The position numbers and the translations under genes were made by a program. From assembly GCF_001659605.2 (NCBI RefSeq), contig NC_035164.2:4543870-4607869 (forward strand): DNA of 64,000 nt. Direction: 5' to 3'. Positions 20,870 to 30,173 of this stretch are shown piece after piece. How positions within the stretch are numbered: the first letter of the stretch is position 1; every line of letters starts with the position of its first letter. Below the pieces are notes generated by a model. That model was not told where the DNA came from. It did no database searches and worked only from the letters and a program-made list of their open reading frames with translations. The DNA comes from Manihot esculenta (Eukaryota; Streptophyta; Magnoliopsida; Malpighiales; Euphorbiaceae).

Positions 20870-21480
20870 ATAGAGATTTCTTGGAGGTATCTCTTGGTAG
20901 GTCTCCTAGCTATATTTGGTGGAGTATTCAACTATTGGAGTGTTGAAATAAGGAGTGAGGTGGTGAGTAGGTGATGGGGAGAATATTAAAGTTATTAAGC
21001 ATCCTTGGTTGCCCATTGACCATAACTTTAGGGTGGAAGGTAGTAGGAAGTTTATGTTACCAAACATGAGGGTCTGTGAGCTTTTTATGGAGGGGGAGGA
21101 GGTGGGATATGGAAAAAATGATGAGCTTGTTTAGTTTGAAGGAGTTTAAAGCCATTCTTAGCATTCCTCTTAGTTTGCATGCTTGTCATAACCATTTATT
21201 GCGGCAATGGGATAAGAGGGGTAGATATAGTGTGAAGTCCGAGGTACCATGTAGCATGGCATTTGCGTAGAGGTAGTGGTGAGGAAGTTATTGACGATTG
21301 GTGGGAAAAATTATGGAAGTTGGAGGTTTCGCTAAAAGATAAGAATTTTATGTGGCGAGCCTTACGAAATATTTTACCTACCAAAGAGAGAATTAGGAGA
21401 GGAGTTGAGGTTGAATTAGTTTGTCCATGGTGTGGGGAGGAGGAGGATTTAAATCATGTGTGTTGCAAAGCAAGAGGAGT
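20870..21480 (+). pseudogene. LINE C-terminal remnant with zf-RVT domain
   Basis: NRDFLEVSLGRSPSYIWWSI resumes the LINE, then VGDGENIKVIKHPWLP follows. The zf-RVT zinc-binding region is seen as WWEKLWKLEVSLKDKNFMWR, NILPTKERIRRG and CPWCGEEEDLNHVCC. This is the usual C-terminal part of plant LINE ORF2. It is broken by frameshifts. Similarity ends near 21480 and no poly-A tail could be recognised. Confidence 0.75.
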
Positions 21481-22029
21481 TTGAAGGCAGGAGGGTATAA
21501 AGTGGAAGATGCCAAATGCCATCAAATCCTAGATATCTTTGTGCAGATTTAGTTTTACCATAAAACTCATAATTTCTTTTTTACTTTTTATCTATAATTA
21601 TATATTTAATTATTTTAATTTTATTTTATTTTGAATGACTCCTCTTAATTAACTGAGACAAGAGATTTTAAATAAACAATACATATTCATTGGTTGGATC
21701 AAAATGAGTTGATCTGAGGGGATTTATATTTCTTAATAAATCCCCTCAGATCTAGTTCAATTTAAATAAAAATCTTCTATTTAACAGAATCGATATAGGT
21801 TGGTGTGAACCAATCAAATATTGATCATATTGAAAATTTAAACCATTTAATTTAATTTTGATTTTTTAAATTGCCATTTATTAATATTTTTTACAGTAAA
21901 AAGTAAAAAAGTAAATAAATAGGATATTCATGAAAATTACTCTATTCATATTGAAAACTGATTAATATTATTATACCAACTTATTCTAAATCCAATTAAA
22001 ATTTACTTTTGTTACATTCAGTAATAATT

Positions 22030-22483
22030 AGCCCTAAGCATTATTCGGTTTAAATAAAAAAAATTGACTAAATTGAATTAATTTAAAATTTTAGTTCAAT
22101 TTTTTATTCATCTTGATTCAATTCGGTTTTTAATTTTAAAAATTTCAATTATCTCGATTTGATTTGATTTTGATAAAAAAAATCAAAAAACTGAACTAAT
22201 TAGTGATATAGTATAATATTTTGGATAATATATAGATATTAGACTATAGTTAAGGTTAAAGTATTTCAAATAAATTTTAGAATGCTAAAAATAAGGTATA
22301 AAAAATAAAGAGTTCATTAAAAAATCTAACTAATCGAATTAAATTAAATCGAATGAGATCAATTTGATTCAAATTGATTTTTGCTAAAAATGGTTTGATT
22401 TAATTTTTATAAATATTAAAATTTCAATTTTCAGTTTATTTAATTCGATTCAATTTAAATCAAACCGACCGAATGCTCACTCT
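22030..22483. repeat. AT-rich MITE (GGGGTGAGCA-type ends), copy 1
   Basis: The ends CCTAAGCATTATTCGGTTTA and AAACCGACCGAATGCTCAC form an imperfect inverted pair. The interior is rich in GATTCGATTTAATT words. It is related to 23066-23486 and 62778-63349. A hAT-like MITE is suspected from the end type; no clear target duplication was found. Confidence 0.6.
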
Positions 22484-23065
22484 GAAATCTAAAATCTAAA
22501 AGAAGAAAATCAAAATAATTGGAAATGGTGGTTGAGAAAGGCAAGATAAAAGAAAAGAATAATATTAGATGTAGAGTGAGTGTGTGTAAGTAAGTAGTCA
22601 TGGCTCATAAAACAACCTAACATTGGTAAAGTGTGATGTAGATTAAATACCCACTACCAAAACTTGCTCCTAAAGTTCCTCTAATTAATTTCTTTTTAGA
22701 GTGGAGTATAAGCAAACTTTATCTACCCATGTTCAGACCCAAGTTACCCATACATTGCAATGCAAGAGTTTTTTAAGTTACTACTAAACAATTGTCTTTT
22801 TTTTTTTTTTGAAATGGAGAGTGGGGGATTGAATCATCTCAGATTTATTCGGATGTACTTACCACTAGGCTAAGTCTGTGAATTACTAAACAATTTTCTT
22901 TGAATGTGCTGATTTTGTTACCAATTTTTTCATTTAATATGCCACATTTTAGGACTAGATGTATGGTGATTGTCTACTAACCAGATATGTATGTTAAGTT
23001 TTTCTTAATCTTTTGGTTGAATGCATATTAACCTTTAACCTTTTAACTTTTTGCACAAAAATTTA

Positions 23066-23486
23066 AGAGTGGGTATTTGGTGAGTTTGATTCAAAATTGA
23101 AATCGAATTAAATAAATCGAAAACTGAACTTTAGTATTTATGAAAATCGAATTGAATTGATTTTGAATAGAAATCGATTTGAATCGAATTAGTCTAATTT
23201 GATTCGATTTAATTCAGATTAATCGGTTGAGTTTTTTAATGGTATTTTTTATTTTTTTACCTTATTTTTATATTTTAAAATTTAATTAGTTATTGTCTAA
23301 TCTCTTTATATTATCAAAAATAATATACTATTGTCAATAATTGATTCGATCGAACTAAATTGAAATAACTGAAATTTTTAAAAATAAAAATCAAACTGAA
23401 CCGAAAAGAATAAATTACTGAATCGAATTTTTGAATTAATTCAATTTTATTGATTTTTTCAGTTTAAATCGAATACTGCTCATTAT
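23066..23486. repeat. AT-rich MITE, copy 2, abutting the large MULE
   Basis: Same family as copy 1, ending GAATACTGCTCAT at about 23483. The MULE target duplication (23483-23491) starts at that point, so the MULE inserted at the edge of this older repeat. Confidence 0.55.
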
Positions 23487-23491
23487 ATAAA

Positions 23492-23628
23492 GGGAAAATT
23501 ACTTCTTAGTCCCTGAGGTTTAACGTAATTAACACTTCTGTCCCTCTATTTTGACGACCCAACACTTAAGTCCCTCACTTTCTCTTCCGTCCGAATTCGT
23601 AGTCCCTCCGTCAAAAATGGCCGTTTGG
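23492..23628 (+). repeat. MULE left TIR, 137 bp
   Basis: It is inverted relative to 27446-27582 with only a few differences. The outer end is GGGAAAATTACTTCTTAGTC. As in other MULEs it may also serve as the promoter for the inward-facing gene, here the GRF protein; this is inference. Confidence 0.95.
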
Positions 23629-24103
23629 TCAAAGAGTCAAAAGTGAGAGGTGAGAATTTATTCCAAAATTACCCTTAATGAACTTATTAAATCCCTTCAA
23701 TCTAAGATCCCGCAATATTTCTTTTTCCTCTCTCTCCTCTCGCCTTTCTCTCTTCTCTCCTTTCTCTCCCTCCCTTGCTGTAGAAACAGTTTCTCTATTG
23801 CAGGATTGACCTTGATTCTCTCTTCCTTAGGAAAGGAAAAGGATAACTCCCTTTGATTTTCAAGTAATTTCTTTTGTCAACTCTATTCTTCAATTTATTT
23901 TCCTTTCGGCTTCTGACCCTTTTTTTCCCTAATTTTGGGCCTCTGTGATTGTTGTTTTTCTTTCTCTTTTGTTCTGTTATTCTCTGAAATTTTCAACCTT
24001 TGGGTTTGGATTTTGGTGTTTGGTTGTTAAAACCCACATCACAAAAACACACAGCTTCTCTATTTTGTTGACGATTATTGTGAATCATCATTAGAGAAGA
24101 ATA

Positions 24104-24541
24104 ATGTCTGCATCAAGTGGGTCTGCCAGGTACTGGAACGGAAGATTGAAGAACGTGAACTGCAGATGTGGCAAAAGGGCTGGGATAAGAATTTTTGAGT
24201 CAGCCGAAAACCCTAATAGGCCATATTATTTTTGCAGAGATAATGTGTGTGGAAGTTTTCGTGGGTGGTGTGAACCTGTGAATCAAAGTTCAACTCCATC
24301 AAGTGGCAGCATTAACGTGGATGAGGGATGGAAAATCGAAAAAAGAACACCTATAGAAGAAATGCTAGAGAAGGTAATAGAAGATATTGCAAAGATGAAG
24401 AATGATTTGAAGAAGATAAAGGAAGAACAAAGAGCTACTAGAGATGAGATTGCAAATATTGGGGGGATTATGTGCCACTTGAGAACAATTTATATTGTTT
24501 TGATTGTTATTTTAGTTGGAGTAGCAATGAAAGTGATTTGA
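24104..24541 (+). CDS. GRF zinc-finger protein with C-terminal membrane segment
   Basis: The 145-residue frame is intact. Residues 20-56 form a GRF-type zinc finger, with putative ligands C20, C22, C44 and C49 and the hallmark aromatic/glycine stretch ending FRGWCEP. This fold is known to bind single-stranded nucleic acid in some proteins (for example the APE2/TOP3A type). Residues about 84-122 are lysine/glutamate-rich and probably coiled coil. Residues about 126-143 are hydrophobic (IYIVLIVILVGVAM) and predict a tail-anchored membrane helix. The gene lies about 475 bp inside the left MULE TIR and converges with the transposase gene. Small GRF/transmembrane proteins are common in plant annotations; the role here is unknown, and an element-encoded accessory function is an inference. 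Confidence 0.85.
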   Translation: MSASSGSARYWNGRLKNVNCRCGKRAGIRIFESAENPNRPYYFCRDNVCGSFRGWCEPVNQSSTPSSGSINVDEGWKIEKRTPIEEMLEKVIEDIAKMKNDLKKIKEEQRATRDEIANIGGIMCHLRTIYIVLIVILVGVAMKVI

Positions 24542-24624
24542 AATAATATGTACCAGAAATTTAGATAATAGAAACTATCATTTTTTGCTGTGAATATATA
24601 TTTCAAATTTACAGTATTACAATG

Positions 24625-24775
24625 TACTAAAGTGTTTGAATATTTAATTTTATGAGGACGTAAGTGTTTTAAAAATTGAATACATAAGGACTAAAGTGTC
24701 TGCAAATTTAAAAATATGAGGATTATAGTGTTTGAATATTTTAATATATGGGGACTATAGTGTTGTAAATTTTTA
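24625..24775 (+). repeat. Degenerate short tandem repeat in GRF 3' region
   Basis: About four imperfect copies of a roughly 40-bp unit containing ATGAGGACTAAAGTGTTTGAAT-like words follow the GRF gene. The units have decayed; function unknown. Confidence 0.6.
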
Positions 24776-25619
24776 GTTAATCAAGTGACAGTATTCTTCA
24801 CATATGTATTATTTTGTTACAAAGTACTTTATCCCTATTCACATATAAAAATGTTATAAAAAAAATAGTCAACAATAAATGTAAATGCATACACAGGATG
24901 TGAAAAAAACTGAATATTCATTCATATAAAAGTTTGATCATTTGAATGACAACATAAGTCTTATCATTGTATTGATCAAGTCCATTACATTGCAAATGCA
25001 ATTTTTTCCATTACATTACAAAATATATACAAAAAGGCCTATCTAAATTCTCCCAAGTTGTCCAAAATAGCTTTACAATATCTGCATATCTGAAATGACC
25101 CGTATATTTCCAAAATAGCTGCACATCAAAAGATTTCAAGAAGACCAATACATGTTCAACCTGCAAATAAAATCAATAAAAAGGATATATATATTAAAAA
25201 CTGTACAGTAATTATGTCCAAAAAAAAATCAAAATTTCATCCAATTTGGACTAAATTAAAACTCACCAAATTTGTTCAAAAAAACATGTTGCACATCTAA
25301 TATATCCAACAAAAAACTCACAACCTGCACACCTGTCCACAAAAAATATCACAACATGCAAAAATAATCTGCCCAAAAAAACATAAGTTCCAAAATATTT
25401 TTAATTTTCCAAAATGAATCTTAATTTGCTGATGCTTGGCTATGAAGGTCCATTGGTTGAGTAGAATTAATATCCACTGTCTCATGTCCAGTCTGCTCCA
25501 TTTCAAAATGATTTCCCCTCTGACTACTGGTTGACTACAATCAAAATTAGTAGAAATAGTCAAATAAATTGAAATAATAAATGAAAATAATAATTGCACA
25601 AGATATTCTTACCTCACCA

Positions 25620-25985
25620 TCAGGTTCTTTTGTTATGTCCCAACTTGTGACATCTTTTGCAAACCACTGTGGCATTCCTTGTTCTCTTTGGAGCTGGACC
25701 TGCCTCACCATCCTCTCTCCTCCTTGCCTTTTTTGGTCTGCCTGGTTGTCTTTTCAAAGGAGGAGGCTGCATTGGTGGGTGATCCTCATCTGGTTGCAAA
25801 TCCCTTTGTGGTATGGGATGTATTGCATGTTGATATACCTTCTTGTATGTAGAAATGGTGAAATATTCATCACAAAAGTCTTCAATCTCAGCTCTCTTGT
25901 ATCCTATTGCTCTAACAGCATGCTTGCATGGCAAGCCTGAAATGTCCCACCAACCACATGAACAAGTTCTCCTTTCAAGTGAAAC
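25620..25985 (-). pseudogene. MULE transposase C-terminal part (SWIM and zinc knuckle)
   Basis: The minus frame reads LERRTCSCGWWDISGLPCKH, an intact SWIM zinc finger (CxC...CxH), then VRAIGYKRAEIEDFCDEYF and a basic GRPKKARR stretch. It ends in a CCHC-like knuckle CKRCHKLGHNKRT, where a TGA replaces the expected final cysteine. This is the normal C-terminus of MULE transposases, which bind the TIRs and cut DNA. It follows the N-terminal acidic region in another frame, with the MuDR and DDE catalytic domains absent. The copy is therefore internally deleted and inactive. Confidence 0.85.
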
Positions 25986-26746
25986 TGCAAACCTACAAGG
26001 ATAGAATCACTATCACCCATCATTTCATCCTCCATCTCATTCTCTTTACACAATTCATCATTATTACTGTCTTCACTATCAGCATCCATAGAATCAGCAC
26101 CAACAGAATCAACATCCACAGATTCTGCACCCACATAATCTGCATTATCCTCAGCTTCTTCTACATTTTCCTCCTCTCCTTCTATGTTTTCCTCCTCTAC
26201 TTCTATATTTTTCTCACTTTCTACATTTTCTCCACCTTCTACATTTTCATCCTCTCCTTCTATGTTTTCCTCACCTTCTACATTTTCTCCACCTTCTACA
26301 TTTTCCTCATCTTCACTATCCTCAGTATTGGGACCCTCAATAATAACTTCATGAAACACACCCTCACTGCCCCTAACAGAACCTGCATTACTGCAACTAC
26401 CACTTTCTTTCTCAACATCCTGGTCAATTTCAATATAACATACATTTTTCCCTTTTCTATTTTGTTTAGGTATTTCTACATCTAATGCTACTGCCTTAGT
26501 TGTAACAGTTAAGGGGATTTCTCGATTTTCCTTGTAAAGCTCAAATATAAGCATTAAATCAACATCATTCTCTATTGTGAAACCATTACCAGCCTTAATC
26601 TCTATAAAATCACTCTTTAAATCCAACAACTCATATATGTCAGTCAACAGTCTGATGTAGGAGTACCTGTTAGCAAGCAAATTGTTCATTCTCTCCTCAC
26701 GCCCTTCATATTTGATTAACAAATTGTACCTCTCAGATTTATCCAT
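25904..26746 (-). pseudogene. MULE transposase N-terminal part (PB1-like and acidic)
   Basis: The likely start is the ATG at 26746 (MDKSERYNLLIKYEG), just after an acceptor-like TTTTTGCAG, so a 5' UTR intron is possible. Residues 1-90 resemble the PB1-like N-terminal domain of plant MULE transposases. Residues 140-230 are a glutamate-rich region with repeated EGEEN/VEGGENVE units. The frame runs past the junction with the SWIM-coding sequence near 25985 in the wrong frame and stops at 25904. Several hundred residues holding the MuDR and DDE domains are missing between the two parts. Confidence 0.8.
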
Positions 26747-27029
26747 TGCTATCTGCAAAAATAAAAAGAAAAATATAAAATTAATTCTCAAATCATTAAA
26801 CCCCTAATCTTAACAGTAAACCCTAGAAAAACCAATAAAAATTTATTTTTTGTAACTCAAAAAGTCTAAACAGTAAACCAACGAATTTGTCTTCACCTTA
26901 AAAGAAAAGGGATTTTCGCACTTTCAAAGTGGACCACGATTTCGTTTTCTTCCGCGTATATGAACGCTGACTCCACTTTTGAAATATGGTGGGTTCAGTG
27001 TTTCTCAAAAAGATTAAGAAAATGAGGGA

Positions 27030-27370
27030 CACTAGGACCACAAAGAGAGAAGTTTCGGTAGAGAGAGACAAAGAGAGCGCGAGAGAGAGGGAAAAGGTTT
27101 CGACGAAAATAGAGAGAGCACGAGAGATAGGGACAAGTTTTGATTAAGACAGAGGGGTTTAGTTTCGACAGAGAGAGAGAGAGACAGAGAGAGCGCCAGA
27201 GAAAGGGACAAAGCTGAAAGAGAGAGAGAAGTGTTTAGACAAAGACAGAGAGAGCGCGACAGAGAGGGAGAAGAAAGATGGAGAAGAAAGGGACAAAGCT
27301 GAAAGAGAGAGAGAAGTGTTTAGACAAAGACAGAGAGAGCGCGACAGAGAGGGAGAAGAAAGACAGAGAA
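27030..27370 (-). repeat. GA-rich tract with 85-bp tandem duplication
   Basis: A GAGAGA-rich stretch lies between the transposase start and the right TIR. Within it an 85-bp unit beginning GGGACAAAGCTGAAAGAG is repeated at 27205 and 27290, nearly identical. It would lie in the transposase 5' leader as a CT-rich sequence. Confidence 0.85.
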
Positions 27371-27445
27371 GAAAGAGGAATAGGGTTTCGTGATTTTGAA
27401 ATAGAGGGATTTTTTGTAAGGGTTAATTTTGTCAATTCACATGTT

Positions 27446-27582
27446 CCAAACGGCCATTTTTGACGGAGGGACTACGAATTCGGACGGAAGAGAAAGTGAG
27501 GGACTTAAGTGTTGGGTCGTCAAAATAGAGGGACAGAAGTATTAATTACGTTAAACCTCAGGGACTAAAAAGTAATTTTCCC
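27446..27582 (-). repeat. MULE right TIR, 137 bp
   Basis: Inverted partner of 23492-23628. The outer end on the plus strand is AAAAAGTAATTTTCCC. Confidence 0.95.
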
Positions 27583-30173
27583 TTATATAAAATTAATTAA
27601 ACTACTGACGTTTTATAATTAATATTTAATTTTATAAAAATATAATTATTAAACTTTGAAAAGTTAAAGCGTAGAGTGTATATAATTTATATTTATGCGT
27701 AGAGATGAAATAGTTATAGTTTATAAAGAAGTTTAATAGTTATATATTACAAAATTTAAGAATGAAATAATTATAGTTTATAAAAAAAAAAAGTTAGGCA
27801 AAAGACTATTTGGTCTAATTGTTTTTATTTAATGAAATTTAATTTATTAATTTAAAAAGGCTAAACAATCACTATTACGTAATGGATTCAAATTTGATTT
27901 AGATAAATAAAAAAGACAGAAGCATATCATTTGGCAATTATGGGTTAAGCTTTTAAATAAATCATATGAATTTATTAACTTAAAATTTTCTCAGACAATC
28001 AATTGTTACAGTTTTACAAATTCAAGAAACACAGTAAAGAAGTGAAATAAAAGGATGAGAGTTTGATAAAATACGAGTTTTGAATTCAAGAGATCCATTG
28101 TGACATGAGTTTTGAAAAGCTATATCTTTCCGATTCGGATCTTATGAAATCACTCTTTTATTAAAAAATAAGAATATATATAAAAAAAATAAATTAAAAC
28201 AAAAAGATATATGTCCTTCCAATTAGATCAAGATGGTTTTACGTTTTTAGAGTCTAATTTTTTACTTGTAATAGATAATTTTATAAAAATTTAAATATTA
28301 ATTGAGAAATCCTATATTTATAAATTTTTCATATCATATGAATTAAATATTAAATATTTACCATCAAAATTAATAGAGATTAGCTATTAGATTTTTTTAA
28401 AATTTCAAGTGATGTATTTTTTAAAGTTAAAAAATAAATTAATTAGTTTTTTAGAGACTAATTAAAAAAATTTTAATTTATTTATATTATTTTCTTTAAA
28501 AGAAAAGTAAATTAATTAATTAGTAAATGAATACAGTTGGGGGATATGCAAAATCAACAACTATACTTGAACCCCACTAACATTAGGGATTCTGAGTCGG
28601 GGGAAAATTATGATTTAATTATGACACTTTAAAGTATTTTATCAAAATTAATTCTATGTAAGTTTTATGAAGAAAAAAAAAACTAATTTTGGAATAAAAA
28701 CTTATTTTTATTTCATTTAATTTATTAGCTAATGAAGATTTGAAGTTAATTCGGATGGGAAAAATGTCATGACTAATAAATTGAACATAAATCATTAATT
28801 AATTTAGTTTTAAAACAAATGAATTAATTAATGTTAACAATTTTTTAAAAAATTATTATTTAATCCTATATTATAAGACAACTCATTAATTAAATTTCTT
28901 ATTTTTAAAAAATATATTAAAATATTTTTAACATTTTTTTCCCTTAAAAGAAATTCACCCTTTTGTTTACTGTTAAATTACTTTGACATTTTTAATATAT
29001 ATCACAATTTTATTTTTTTTTTAAGACTTAACTATTTAACTCATATATTTTTTACTACCCCCTATTTTCTTTATTAAGTGTGGTTATTGGATTTTTTTTT
29101 ATTTTTAAATGAGTATGATTTCAATATTCTAGCATTAAATAAATTCATAGTATTTGTATAAATATTTTTTTAAAAAATATTTTCTGTGAAATAAATGGAG
29201 CCTATATGAAAAAATAATAAAAATTATTATTTACTCGGCTCTATTCAAAATACAAGTAAAATTCACAAATAAAACATATGAAACTCCCATGTTTGAGTAT
29301 TAAAACCATAATTGATCAGATTTAAATAAGTTTCTTCAAGGCCAATCAACTCTTCAATTACATTTCTAGCTCATGATTGTAATAAACAACATCCTACCAA
29401 AACCTGAACTTCAAAATGGTGTCTATTAAACAAGTTCAAGTTCAAACTCTCATCAAATTTAACAAAAGCTAAAGCTTAGATCTATCATCCATCCTGATCT
29501 CTTGTTTGATTCTGCCATCTCTTCTTTTCCCAACATTATTTTCAGCATCCTGAGCTTCATGGTGACTTAAAAACAATCAATTCAAACTACAAATACTCAT
29601 TGAAACATGAGCATCAAGGTTCCAATTTCTCTGGACTTCAAGCTCTTGAACTGCTGAATTGCTGACAAAATTGTTTTTCAAGAACTTTATGATCTTCAGT
29701 GTTGATTCAATGAACTGTCTACTCTCAATGTTCATCAAGGTTCAGGGGGGAATGGATAAGAAAAAACAAATACTTTGACAAAATTAAAAGCTTGAAGCTC
29801 TAAACAAAGCCTCTGCCAGGAAAAAACACAAGACTTTATTTCTTCCCAAAGCTGCAAACAGTCATCAAAACCCAGAAGCCTTAATGAAAATAGAAATGCA
29901 CACCAGATCTTGACCTTGGAAAATTGGCTCCATTTGCCAGCTGTTATTGCTACACTTGTGTTTTTCAGACAAAACCTCTGTGCTGATCATTCAGTTTCTA
30001 TCTCCAAAATGACATGTTCCTGACCAGCAATTGCCACCAACAGCTGGTGCCGAAGTTTATGTTTATTAAGGACACACCTTCAAGAACAAGGCCAGTATCA
30101 TTGCCTGCAGCTTTATTACAAAAGCCATGCATTTGGAACTTTTTGATCTGGTTTGACAGAGAATTCCTACAAA
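27583..30173. other. AT-rich intergenic DNA and probable 3' UTR of next gene
   Basis: 27592 to about 29300 is AT-rich with no coding signal; a decayed MITE-like end (AATAAATGGAGCC) lies near 29190. From about 29350 to 30173 composition is more balanced, without recognised frames; it may include the 3' untranslated region of the minus-strand gene that ends at 30174. Confidence 0.45.

Larger units (their letters stand above)
10436..21480 (+). mobile_element. Degenerate L1-type LINE interrupted by two insertions
   Basis: Fragments occur in LINE order: ORF1 DUF4283-like (10436-10810), apurinic endonuclease (10815-11200), linker (11290-11776), reverse transcriptase (16311-17790) and C-terminal zf-RVT region (20870-21480). 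A copia element with its target duplication splits it at 11779/16309. A second insertion splits it at about 17793/20868, inside a KYF...NRDFLE protein stretch that reads across the gap. Stops and frameshifts show it is dead. Confidence 0.85.
21481..23491. other. AT-rich intergenic DNA with two MITE copies
   Basis: No gene was recognised. It contains two copies of an AT-rich MITE family (separate entries) and poly-T tracts. An inverted pair GATCTGAGGGGATTTATATT/AATAAATCCCCTCAGATC lies near 21711-21752. Confidence 0.6.
23492..27582. mobile_element. Complete two-gene Mutator-like element (4091 bp)
   Basis: 137-bp TIRs (23492-23628 and 27446-27582) begin GGGAAAATTACTT. They are flanked by a perfect 9-bp target duplication TTATATAAA (23483-23491 and 27583-27591), the hallmark of Mutator-like elements. 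Inside are two convergent genes, each reading inward from a TIR: a GRF zinc-finger protein (plus) and a transposase remnant (minus). The transposase lacks its catalytic domain, so this copy is probably non-autonomous. The 699-bp element at 8084 is a deletion derivative of the same family. Confidence 0.95.

Noticed and set aside
25928..26485. 185-codon plus-strand frame rich in F, I and T
   Set aside because: It is the antisense shadow of the acidic repeat region of the MULE transposase.
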